Shown one piece after another: positions 6,704 through 13,055 of a stretch of 13,055 bases of DNA (the stretch's first letter is position 1; each line of letters begins with the position of its first letter). The notes beneath the pieces are model-generated. The model did not search any database. It was not told the DNA's origin and saw only the letters and a list, made by a program, of their open reading frames with translations. Source of the stretch: an uncultured Methanobrevibacter sp. GTDB taxonomy: Archaea > Methanobacteriota > Methanobacteria > Methanobacteriales > Methanobacteriaceae. The translations under genes were made by a program, and so were the position numbers. Location of the stretch: positions 1 to 13,055 of the forward strand of contig CACZPT010000186.1 in NCBI GenBank assembly GCA_902783085.1, read 5' to 3'.

Positions 6704-7397
6704 ATATCGGGCTTATTAGATAATAAACAGTTGATAAAAATAGTATTAATCCAAAAATATTTACATTAAATATTTTTAATGGAATTTGTAAAATTAAAAA
6801 GATTATACAAATGCAGTTTAATGCCAGAATTATTTTATTGCTAAATTTAGGATATTTCACATTACATATCATTGCAATAGATACTATTACTGCTAATATA
6901 AATGCTAAATAGATGTTAAATATTCCACTTAAGTAAAAAGAAGCTATTAAAATTGCAATTCCTGGAATAGGATATCCAATAAAAGTTTTTACTTTATCAG
7001 AAATCACATTATATCTTGCTAGTCTCAATATGCCGCAAATTATGATAAACAGTGCAACTAAAATTGCAGGCACTTCTAAATTAGGAGCATTTAAATGTGT
7101 GTATGAGTATATAAAAAAGGCTGGAGCTAATCCGAAGGATATTGTATCTGAAAGTGAATCTATATTTTTTCCAAATCCAAGTTCATCTATTCTTCCGGTT
7201 TTTCTTGCAACCCAACCGTCGATGGAATCAAATAATAGTGACAGTATCATAAATGTTGCAGATAATGTGAAATTGTTATTTACTGCTGATATTATAGAGA
7301 AAAATCCACAGCTTAAATTCATCAATGAGACAAAATCTGCCAGCCCTATAAAACTTTGAATTTTTGTTTCCATATTATATATATTGTGAGTTTTCAT
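6693..7397 (-). CDS. pssA: CDP-alcohol phosphatidyltransferase, archaetidylserine synthase type
   Basis: A 234-residue membrane enzyme that joins a CDP-activated archaeal lipid to an alcohol, most likely L-serine, giving archaetidylserine and CMP. The CDP-alcohol phosphotransferase motif is complete: Asp60-Gly61, Ala64-Arg65, Gly76, Asp80 and Asp84, followed by SFGLAP, which is typical of serine-specific members. The stretch between Arg65 and Gly76 is ten residues, two longer than in the common bacterial pattern. Six hydrophobic segments follow, as expected. The ATG at 7397 is used here; one at 7373 is equally possible, and neither has a ribosome binding site. A TATA-like CTATATAAA at about 7456-7466 would start the transcript near 7435. 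The gene is convergent with the CPBP gene and divergent from the ThiF-like gene. Confidence 0.88.
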   Translation of the reverse strand: MKTHNIYNMETKIQSFIGLADFVSLMNLSCGFFSIISAVNNNFTLSATFMILSLLFDSIDGWVARKTGRIDELGFGKNIDSLSDTISFGLAPAFFIYSYTHLNAPNLEVPAILVALFIIICGILRLARYNVISDKVKTFIGYPIPGIAILIASFYLSGIFNIYLAFILAVIVSIAMICNVKYPKFSNKIILALNCICIIFLILQIPLKIFNVNIFGLILFLSTVYYLISPIFTN

Positions 7398-7635
7398 TAA
7401 TAAAAGAAAAGTTTTTTAAGGATTTTAATCTTTAATTTAAAATTTTTTTACAAAAGATTTATATAGTGTATTAATGCAATTTTTATAATATAGAAAAAAA
7501 TAACGATTGTTATTATTTTCTTTATTTAATTAAAAAATTAAAAATATCGCATAAAATTATTCTATCAATAATAAAATAGGATATTATTAATAAAAAAGTG
7601 TTTATTAATTGTTAATTAACAAAATGGTGAAAAAT
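7398..7635. promoter_or_regulatory. Divergent regulatory region between pssA and the ThiF-like gene
   Basis: A near-symmetric TATA-like element, TTTATATAG at 7458-7466, can be read in both directions. At 7500-7513 is ATAACGATTGTTAT, one mismatch from the perfect palindrome ATAACAATTGTTAT in the promoter of the gamma-glutamyl/fdhD operon (12850-12863). At 7609-7622, just before the ThiF start, is another perfect 14-bp palindrome, TTGTTAATTAACAA, which carries the same TAACAA/TTGTTA half-sites in outward order. The downstream palindrome lies near the transcript start expected from a TATA-like TATTATTAATAAA around 7582-7595. A repressor-type arrangement is plausible but untested. Confidence 0.5.
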
Positions 7636-8391
7636 ATGCCAACAAGATATATAGGTGATGGATACTGGGAAATAGCTTCCCGTCAAATGAGTATAGTAAC
7701 AAGAAGCCAACAACAACGATTTAAAGAAGCTAAAATCACAGTCATTGGCTGTGGCGGAATCGGCGGAGAAACAATAGAAATGCTTGCAAGAATGGGTGTT
7801 GGAGAACTTGTTTTAGTAGATAAAGATGCATTCGATTTATCTAATCTTAACAGACAAACACTAGCATCAATATCAGACTTGGGTCTTGATAAAAGCCAAG
7901 TAGCCTGCGAAAAAGTCAGATTAATCAACCCATATGTTAAAGTTACCACATTTAGTGAACATATCGATCAAACAAATATAGATAAAGTTATTAGTGATTC
8001 TGATATCGTAATTGACGCACTTGATAATGTTTTAACAAGAGTAATTGTATCTAGAAAAGCAAAAGAAAAAGAAATCCCATATATTCATGGAGCAATACAT
8101 GGAACATTAGGACAAGTTACAGTATTTTTACCAAATAGCGAAAAAACTTATGAAGAAATGTTTGAACTGCATTCATTAAATAAAGAATTAAATAATGATA
8201 CAATTGAAGCTTTAAAAAATGTCACTTCAGGTGTTCCTCCAGTAATCGGACCTACACCAAATTTAATAGGATGTCTTGAGGCATTTGAAGCCTATAAAAT
8301 AATAACTGGTGTTGGAAAAGTTACAATAGCCCCAAAGATTTTAACATTCGATTTACTCGATTTAGGTTCCTTTCGTTTAGATGAAATTTAA
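7636..8391 (+). CDS. ThiF/MoeB/HesA-family E1-like adenylyltransferase
   Basis: A 251-residue cytoplasmic enzyme of the family that activates the C-terminal Gly-Gly of ubiquitin-like sulfur carriers (ThiS, MoaD, SAMPs) as acyl-adenylates. Seen: an N-terminal SRQ (Arg16), the nucleotide loop GCGGIGG (38-44), VDKD (61-64), NLNRQ (70-74) and DALDN (127-131, Asp130 expected to bind Mg). Cys occurs only at 39, 91 and 213, so both zinc-binding CxxC pairs and the catalytic Cys position of MoeB are missing. It is a compact HesA-like form that may only adenylate. The start at 7636 has GGTGA five bases upstream; upstream in-frame starts at 7609 and 7624 lack one. It converges on fdhD and may share an operator with that operon. 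No MoaD/ThiS-like carrier gene is in the window. Confidence 0.87.
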   Translation: MPTRYIGDGYWEIASRQMSIVTRSQQQRFKEAKITVIGCGGIGGETIEMLARMGVGELVLVDKDAFDLSNLNRQTLASISDLGLDKSQVACEKVRLINPYVKVTTFSEHIDQTNIDKVISDSDIVIDALDNVLTRVIVSRKAKEKEIPYIHGAIHGTLGQVTVFLPNSEKTYEEMFELHSLNKELNNDTIEALKNVTSGVPPVIGPTPNLIGCLEAFEAYKIITGVGKVTIAPKILTFDLLDLGSFRLDEI

Positions 8392-8417
8392 ATAGTTGAT
8401 AAATTATCCACTATTTA
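8389..8417. terminator. Bidirectional hairpin spanning both convergent stop codons
   Basis: TAAATAGT (8389-8396) pairs with ACTATTTA (8410-8417), and inside it GATA pairs with TATC, giving an almost continuous 29-bp palindrome. It contains the TAA of the ThiF-like gene (8389-8391) and the stop of fdhD (8404-8406). T-rich flanks are modest. It probably helps to end or stabilise both transcripts. Confidence 0.55.
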
Positions 8418-9246
8418 ATATTTCAAAATCTACACGTTCAGGTGCTGTAAAAACAGTAAATCTATCTTTTCTTACAAAACCGATTATAGTAATATTACCT
8501 GCCCGTGCTACATCAATACCCGATGATGCCGGAGTGGCATTTGAAATAATTATTGGAATTCCAACACGTATTACTTTAATTAACATATCAGCAGGTATTC
8601 TTCCACTATATACAATATAGCATTTTGAAAAGTCATAACCTTCTTTTGAAGCTGCTCCAATTACCTTATCAACTGCAACATGGCGACTTACATCTTCACG
8701 AATGATAATTTTATCTTTGTAATTAAGTTTTGCAACATGAACTCCTGCTGTTTTTTTCCATATTATAGCTTCATCGGTTAACTGTTTCACATCTTTGATG
8801 ATTTGTGATGCTTTAATTTTTAGATTTGAATTATTGGGTTTAATTGTTTCAATTTCTGATCTTATCCCACCAGCATTATCAGAATTAACTCCTTGATATT
8901 CAAGTAATCTGCAAACACAAGCATGCTTGCAATCCCCTTTTCTTTTTTGAACAATACCCTCCTGTTCAAAATCTTCTTCGGGTTCATGTTTTAACTTTGT
9001 TGAAACTAAAATATTTGTCCCATTTATTTCTATTTTGTCAATGTCTTCATAGCTTTTAATCAAACCTTCTCCAAGACAATAACCTATTGCAAAATCCTCT
9101 AAATCTTTTGGATATGTGGAAAATTTACGTGGAATAAGATAATCAATGAATAAATAAGTATATTCATCTTCCACAGTATTTTCTTCAATATTTTCACATT
9201 TTCCATTCATCCATTGAATTACATTACTTTTTCGTATGAATTCCAT
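8404..9246 (-). CDS. fdhD: FdhD, sulfurtransferase accessory protein for formate dehydrogenase
   Basis: A 280-residue cytoplasmic protein of the FdhD/NarQ family. The known role is to pass sulfur from a cysteine desulfurase to the molybdenum or tungsten pterin cofactor, needed for active formate dehydrogenase. Family landmarks are clear: TAGVH (166-170), EDVSRHVAVDK (184-194, usual form EDVGRHNAVDK), SGR (214-216), PASSGID (239-245) and a typical C-terminal GF.R..RF strand. The redox cysteines appear as Cys106, Cys110 and Cys112 (CxxxCxC) rather than the CxxC of E. coli FdhD. It is last in a four-gene operon, one base after the stop of the ligase gene, so translation is probably coupled; the binding site (around AGGTTGT) is weak. 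No formate dehydrogenase subunit is encoded in the window. Confidence 0.92.
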   Translation of the reverse strand: MEFIRKSNVIQWMNGKCENIEENTVEDEYTYLFIDYLIPRKFSTYPKDLEDFAIGYCLGEGLIKSYEDIDKIEINGTNILVSTKLKHEPEEDFEQEGIVQKRKGDCKHACVCRLLEYQGVNSDNAGGIRSEIETIKPNNSNLKIKASQIIKDVKQLTDEAIIWKKTAGVHVAKLNYKDKIIIREDVSRHVAVDKVIGAASKEGYDFSKCYIVYSGRIPADMLIKVIRVGIPIIISNATPASSGIDVARAGNITIIGFVRKDRFTVFTAPERVDFEILNSG

Positions 9247-9247
9247 A

Positions 9248-9262
9248 TTAACAACCTGTTAA
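9248..9262. other. Inverted repeat at the ligase stop / fdhD start junction
   Basis: TTAACA (9248-9253) and TGTTAA (9257-9262) are separated by three bases and cover the last codons of the ligase gene, its stop and the weak fdhD binding site. A hairpin here could modulate fdhD translation. It may equally be chance in such A+T-rich DNA. Confidence 0.25.
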
Positions 9263-10636
9263 AGCAATATTAACATATTTTTTAAGTTCTTTACTTTTAT
9301 TAACATCCATATTTTTTACATTATTAATGCTTGTCTGTTTATTATTTTTAGATAATAATGTATGTGTGTTAATGTAGCCGTTTTCCTTGATTAATTTTAA
9401 AAGTCTTTGACCATATGTTAATTTTGGATTTGAAATACGTTTAAGCATTAAATTTAATGTCTGAGCTTCATCAATTCCTAATACTTCACACATTCCATAC
9501 ATTTCATTTATAATTTCTGATGCCCAACTTTTAAGAGTTACCTCATGACCATCCCTTAATAGTCTCATTGATTCGTCATATGCACTCTCAGCAGTGTTTT
9601 CTTCATTTAATTTAGCTTCAATTTGCCAATCCTGATAATCTGATTCATCTTTTATTAATGAATAAATTAAAAATAAATGTAAGAATTTCATATCATGCCT
9701 TACAAGACCACATTGGTAAAATGGATTAATATCCAATGTTCTAATTTCAATATATTCAATTCCATCTTTATTAAGAGAGTTAAGCAAATCATTTGGATTT
9801 TTTGGTTTTAATCTGATTTGTGTATATAACTCTTTAGCTTCAGATAAATCTCCATTTTCAATAAATCGATTAATGTCTTTTGTAAACTCTTCAACAGAAT
9901 CATATGATGGATATAAATTTTTTAAATTTTTATATCCGCAAGAGGCATTTCTAAAAGAAGGACCTTTTGTTGAATAATAACTTCCATAATCATCACATGC
10001 ATCCATAAGATGAATACAATCTTTAGAAAATGTTTTATGTGAACCAATTGAACAACCGGTTAAATAAATAATTAACCAGCAGTATCTTAAATAATTTCTA
10101 GCTATTTTTAAATAAACCTGGTTTTTAAATTCAATAAAGGTTAATTTGCTATCTTTAATTGAGTATATTTTTTTTAAGAAATTATCAGAAAATGAAAAAT
10201 TAAAATGCACACCTGAAATCATCTGTTTTTTAACACCATACTTTTTAGCTAGATTTTCACGATATTTTTGCGATGATTTACCTTCTTTGGGGTATTGTGC
10301 TATTGGAATTTCATTCCAGTATGGTAAAATACATGGAATTGATTGAAACCAGAGATATTCATCATCTGGAAGTGATGAATTGACTAAGTCTGATAATAGT
10401 GAAAATGTATCAAATGCCTCATCAATAGTGTTGAATGTAGGGGTTATTATTTCAATCTGGCTTTCTGAGAAATCTGTTGTTATTAAAGGATTTGAATATT
10501 TATCTCCAAATATTTTAGGATGGGGTGTCAGTGATAGCTCACCTTCTCCTCGAGCTCTTAGGCTTTCCCATTCAATTCCAAATGAACCTTCCAATATTTC
10601 ATCTCTGTTTAATTTTGATATATTCATCAAATTCAT
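9248..10636 (-). CDS. gshA: Glutamate-cysteine ligase, GshA/GshF N-module type
   Basis: A 462-residue enzyme resembling the gamma-glutamylcysteine synthetase module of GshA and of the fused glutathione synthase GshF (GCS family PF04262). It would form gamma-Glu-Cys from glutamate, cysteine and ATP. Signatures run in order: FGIEWESLR (19-27, metal-binding Glu), LTPHPKIFG (36-44), TTDFSESQIEIITP (53-66), SGVHFNFS (141-148), TGCSIGSHKTF (193-203) and YIEIRTLDINPF (295-306). The length equals the ligase module alone; the ATP-grasp glutathione synthase half of GshF is absent. The tail is Asn/Lys-rich and ends in Thr-Gly-Cys. The ATG at 10636 follows GGGGGG eight bases upstream, overlapping the end of the preceding gene's region (15-base gap). 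Methanogens are generally thought to rely on coenzymes M and B rather than glutathione, so the actual second substrate may differ. Confidence 0.85.
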   Translation of the reverse strand: MNLMNISKLNRDEILEGSFGIEWESLRARGEGELSLTPHPKIFGDKYSNPLITTDFSESQIEIITPTFNTIDEAFDTFSLLSDLVNSSLPDDEYLWFQSIPCILPYWNEIPIAQYPKEGKSSQKYRENLAKKYGVKKQMISGVHFNFSFSDNFLKKIYSIKDSKLTFIEFKNQVYLKIARNYLRYCWLIIYLTGCSIGSHKTFSKDCIHLMDACDDYGSYYSTKGPSFRNASCGYKNLKNLYPSYDSVEEFTKDINRFIENGDLSEAKELYTQIRLKPKNPNDLLNSLNKDGIEYIEIRTLDINPFYQCGLVRHDMKFLHLFLIYSLIKDESDYQDWQIEAKLNEENTAESAYDESMRLLRDGHEVTLKSWASEIINEMYGMCEVLGIDEAQTLNLMLKRISNPKLTYGQRLLKLIKENGYINTHTLLSKNNKQTSINNVKNMDVNKSKELKKYVNIALTGC

Positions 10637-10651
10637 TTAAAATTCCCCCCA

Positions 10652-12037
10652 TTAAATATTACTGTATTCTTCAATTATCTTTTCAATACTTGTATTGTTA
10701 TTTGTTAGATTAATGATTTCTTTAGCTGGATTTGTTTGTTTTTTAATACGTTCATATAATGCTTTTAGAAATATTTCTTCACCTATCGCCCTGTCTTTTA
10801 GACCTTCAGCTGCTAAATCAACAATATCTTTAGATAATTCATATACTTCTTTTTGATTGAAAAATGTAGGTAATTCTTCTCTTATTAATAATTTTCTAAG
10901 TTCATTTGCAGGATAACCTTTATGATATATTGAATAGTCATTACTGATTAATTCATCTAATTCATCAAGCTTATCTTTTAGGCCTAAATGAAATGCTGCA
11001 ACAGACATTGAGTCTTTAATAGGTTGTGTACATACACTTCTAAACTCAACTGTGCCTCTGAATGTCAGATTAATAAATTTAAATGGTCTTAAATATTGGA
11101 TATCATCAATTTTTGGTTTAAAATCTATTTTTTTAAATTCACCACCACAATAGATTTCACCACAGATTGAATCTTTACTGAAATATTTAAACAGATTCAT
11201 TGATGGAAAATTAATATATGCACCATCACGCATTACACAATACATATCTAATGATTCAAGATAAGCCTGTAAATCATCAATATCATTAAATTCAACATCA
11301 TACATTCCAATATTATGGGGATTGACACCATGTGTAGAATATTCCCATAAAACATCCCTAAAGCATGTTAAATTATTATTTTCACCAAGTAAAACAGAAT
11401 TTGAAAATAACAATCCTTTAATTGGTTCTATTTTTGAAAAAACATTAATCATTTTAACTAGATTTTCTTTTACAACATCTAACTGAACTTGTGAAGCAGA
11501 TGAAAACATTCCGTATTCAGGATATTCATGAAAGTGCATCGGGATATTGTCATAATCTTTAAAAGATTTTAAATGATTATAAAGCATTAAATATCTTTCA
11601 GATGGAATTGGTATGTTTTGATTATATTTTCTATATGGATTAATGCCCATTCCAGTTAAAGTATGATTATATTCTTCAAAGCATTCTTTTGTAAATGAAT
11701 AATATTGGCAAAATCGTTCATTAATTGAAAATAAATCTTTTTCACGACCCATTGCAAATTCAATATTATTATACGAACAGTCATAACAAACAATATCACC
11801 AGTTTTAGGATTTTTCATGGAGAATATATTGCCGTTATAATCAATACCGTCACATTCAAAACTATCAAATTCTTTTTGAAATTTGTCTGTGATATTGTGA
11901 ACAACATTAAAATCCACAGCTTTTTTATCAAGATTAATTATTGGGATTTCAATTTCAACACCGATAAAATTTTTATCTTGATTTGTGGGCTTTATAAACT
12001 CATCATACAGCCTACTCCTTATTTTTTCATTGTTCAT
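10652..12037 (-). CDS. GCS2-like gamma-glutamyl ligase (carboxylate-amine ligase family)
   Basis: A protein of about 461 residues resembling the plant/actinobacterial type of gamma-glutamylcysteine synthetase (GCS2, including EgtA and YbdK-like carboxylate-amine ligases). From the longer start at 12046, recognisable parts are FIGVEIEIPI (Glu31, Glu33, metal ligands), SYNNIEFAMG (Glu96), SSASQVQLDV (182-191, typical of this fold), a CFRDVLWEYS segment, and FRGTVEFRS (329-337), matching the family's conserved (T/V)EFR. It is distinct from the adjacent ligase, so the operon has two different gamma-glutamyl ligase lineages. I prefer the ATG at 12037, preceded by GAGATGA with five-base spacing; 12046 is the alternative. 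It overlaps the upstream amidotransferase gene by 11-20 bases. The amino-group acceptor is unknown: Cys, His and other amines are all possible. Confidence 0.72.
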   Translation of the reverse strand: MNNEKIRSRLYDEFIKPTNQDKNFIGVEIEIPIINLDKKAVDFNVVHNITDKFQKEFDSFECDGIDYNGNIFSMKNPKTGDIVCYDCSYNNIEFAMGREKDLFSINERFCQYYSFTKECFEEYNHTLTGMGINPYRKYNQNIPIPSERYLMLYNHLKSFKDYDNIPMHFHEYPEYGMFSSASQVQLDVVKENLVKMINVFSKIEPIKGLLFSNSVLLGENNNLTCFRDVLWEYSTHGVNPHNIGMYDVEFNDIDDLQAYLESLDMYCVMRDGAYINFPSMNLFKYFSKDSICGEIYCGGEFKKIDFKPKIDDIQYLRPFKFINLTFRGTVEFRSVCTQPIKDSMSVAAFHLGLKDKLDELDELISNDYSIYHKGYPANELRKLLIREELPTFFNQKEVYELSKDIVDLAAEGLKDRAIGEEIFLKALYERIKKQTNPAKEIINLTNNNTSIEKIIEEYSNI

Positions 12038-12827
12038 TGATTTCATCTCTCTTTATAGATTTTAAAAACAGCTCAATATTTTTTTCATGTTCGGCAGTTA
12101 AAATAAATTCATTTTCATGTTCCTTACTTTCAAAAATGATATTTCCATCAATTAATCCGAATAATTTATTTAATTCAACGGGTTTCCAATTATCATCTTC
12201 GCTTATTGGAGTTGAAGCAACTAAAAATCCATCATCATTTTTAAGATAATAAAGTGAATCTTTCATATTTGAATGAATATAAGTTAAATCCCCATCATAA
12301 ATCATTAAATTAAGTTTATTGTTTTTGGATAAATCTTTAACAATTTCATTTAATAGGTAAAAACGTTCTTTTATGGTAGATAATCCATTTTTTTCTTTTT
12401 CAAATTCGTTGACTTTATCAATGATATATAAAAGTATTCTTTCGGAATCTGTATCTCCTTTTTCTTTATTTTTATATTTATCAAGTTCAGGATAGTCGAA
12501 TATTGTTCCATTATGAATTAGCATCCAGGAACGATTATTATCGTCAGCTTCTGTGAAAGGATGACAATTTGGTGAAATTATCTCGCCAACTGTTGCTAAT
12601 CTAATATGGGCGAATACAATTTTACCAATAACTGGATTAGATAATATATCTTTTAAATGTTGGCTGCATGATGCTTTTACAGGTTCTTTTTCTACCATGG
12701 TATTGTTTTGTTCCATATTGGCGAGTCCCCATCCATCGGGGTGTTCATCACTGTGGTTGTAAAAACATTCTAAACATTCATTAACTTGTTTTGGTTTGTT
12801 TGAATTAAAACAAAATATTTCACACAT
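12027..12827 (-). CDS. Class II glutamine amidotransferase, YafJ/EgtC/Dug3-like
   Basis: A 266-residue single-domain Ntn-type amidotransferase. Cys2 would become the N-terminal nucleophile after Met removal. Family motifs are HPDGWGLA (29-36), AHIRLATVGE (73-82), NCHPF (87-91), HNGTI (105-109), DTDSE (125-129) and VASTPIS (203-209). Relatives include EgtC, which removes a gamma-glutamyl group in ergothioneine synthesis, and yeast Dug3, part of a glutathione-degrading complex. No synthase domain is fused, so hydrolysis of a gamma-glutamyl bond or ammonia supply to a partner are both possible. Being first in the operon with two gamma-glutamyl ligases favours the former. The start at 12827 is certain: GGGAGGAT sits five to six bases upstream and the Cys2 requirement fixes it. 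The coding end overlaps the next gene. Confidence 0.88.
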   Translation of the reverse strand: MCEIFCFNSNKPKQVNECLECFYNHSDEHPDGWGLANMEQNNTMVEKEPVKASCSQHLKDILSNPVIGKIVFAHIRLATVGEIISPNCHPFTEADDNNRSWMLIHNGTIFDYPELDKYKNKEKGDTDSERILLYIIDKVNEFEKEKNGLSTIKERFYLLNEIVKDLSKNNKLNLMIYDGDLTYIHSNMKDSLYYLKNDDGFLVASTPISEDDNWKPVELNKLFGLIDGNIIFESKEHENEFILTAEHEKNIELFLKSIKRDEINEQ

Positions 12828-12832
12828 TTATT

Positions 12833-12880
12833 ATCCTCCCATCATTTTAATAACAATTGTTATATAGTTTATATTATTTA
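12833..12880 (-). promoter_or_regulatory. Promoter and operator of the gamma-glutamyl/fdhD operon
   Basis: On the minus strand TATA-like elements (AATATAAAC and ACTATATAAC) lie in about 12859-12877. The perfect 14-bp palindrome ATAACAATTGTTAT (12850-12863) overlaps the proximal one and covers the expected transcript start. The strong ribosome binding site GGGAGGAT is at 12833-12840. A palindrome between TATA box and transcript start suits a repressor. The near-identical site at 7500-7513 suggests a small regulon. No regulator gene is in the window. Confidence 0.58.
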
Positions 12881-12971
12881 AAGTTTTAAGTAAAATTTCA
12901 AAAAATAAATATAAAATGCTCATTTTCCTGAATAATTAATATGAATAATTTTATTAATCCTTATTTAGTAA

Positions 12972-13055
12972 TATAGTATATTACCTTAAGTTTATTAACT
13001 TTGAGTGATAAATATTATATCATGTCAATTAATGATTCAATCAATGAGAAAGAAA
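12972..13055. repeat. Right copy of the 84-bp terminal inverted repeat
   Basis: Exact reverse complement of 1-84. Read on the minus strand from the window end it has the same 12-codon open tail ending in TAA (13015-13017) and the same sharp inner boundary. Between this copy and the operon promoter (12881-12971) I see only A+T-rich DNA without a gene. Confidence 0.93.

Noticed and set aside
7030..7359. Plus-strand open frame of 109 codons inside the pssA region
   Set aside because: It lies antisense to a gene with a complete catalytic motif, has no ribosome binding site and no recognisable domain.
7500..7513. The site as an NrpR (GGAA-N6-TTCC) or MsvR (TTCGTA-N4-TACGAA) operator
   Set aside because: The bases do not match either methanogen motif, so I leave the regulator unnamed.
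10146..10713. Several plus-strand open frames antisense to the ligase genes
   Set aside because: They mirror minus-strand coding with clear family motifs and look like by-products of its codon pattern.
1..13055. A composite transposon or integrative element carrying the whole window
   Set aside because: No transposase, integrase, resolvase, replication or conjugation gene is present, and several genes are ordinary metabolic ones; the end repeats alone do not prove mobility.

Overview
The window looks like chromosomal DNA of a low-GC methanogenic archaeon, most probably Methanobrevibacter or a close relative in Methanobacteriales. The basis is the strong A+T bias, archaeal promoters (a TTTATATA-type TATA box behind a purine-rich BRE), ribosome binding sites of the GGTGAT/GGAGG type, an archaeal-type CDP-alcohol phosphatidyltransferase, and an FdhD that would suit a formate user. 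I cannot run a database search, so the genus is an inference.

The left third (1-5750) is accessory in character. A MATE-family exporter gene (301-1681) is split by one frameshift. It is followed by three paralogous minus-strand genes for small exported proteins of 80-81 residues (1671-1913, 2059-2304, 4383-4628). The second and third carry a 47-bp identical promoter block with a 12-bp palindrome just upstream of the BRE/TATA, a related 3' region and related terminator hairpins. A DUF2142-like membrane protein gene (2673-4193) interrupts this array and lies between copies of the array's spacer repeat. A pyridoxamine/pyridoxal kinase gene (4889-5734) follows, with a palindromic, roughly helically phased GTAC promoter region.

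The middle (5945-8391) holds a CPBP-family membrane protease gene, a CDP-alcohol phosphatidyltransferase gene (pssA type) convergent with it, and a ThiF/MoeB/HesA-type adenylyltransferase gene convergent with the operon to its right.

The right third (8404-12827) is one tight minus-strand operon of four genes: an EgtC/YafJ/Dug3-like class II glutamine amidotransferase, a GCS2-like gamma-glutamyl ligase relative, a second ligase closely resembling the glutamate-cysteine ligase module of GshF/GshA, and fdhD. Two enzymes that look able to make gamma-glutamyl bonds, one that looks able to break them, and a sulfur-transfer accessory protein together suggest a low-molecular-weight thiol or gamma-glutamyl module, unusual for a methanogen. 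A 14-bp palindrome in the operon promoter recurs with one mismatch in the intergenic region before the ThiF-like gene, which suggests shared control.

The two window ends are a perfect 84-bp inverted repeat (1-84 and 12972-13055). Either the window lies between two oppositely oriented copies of a repeat (for example insertion-sequence ends), or it is an invertible segment, or the repeat marks assembly breakpoints. No recombinase or transposase is encoded inside. I see no rRNA, tRNA or CRISPR array.
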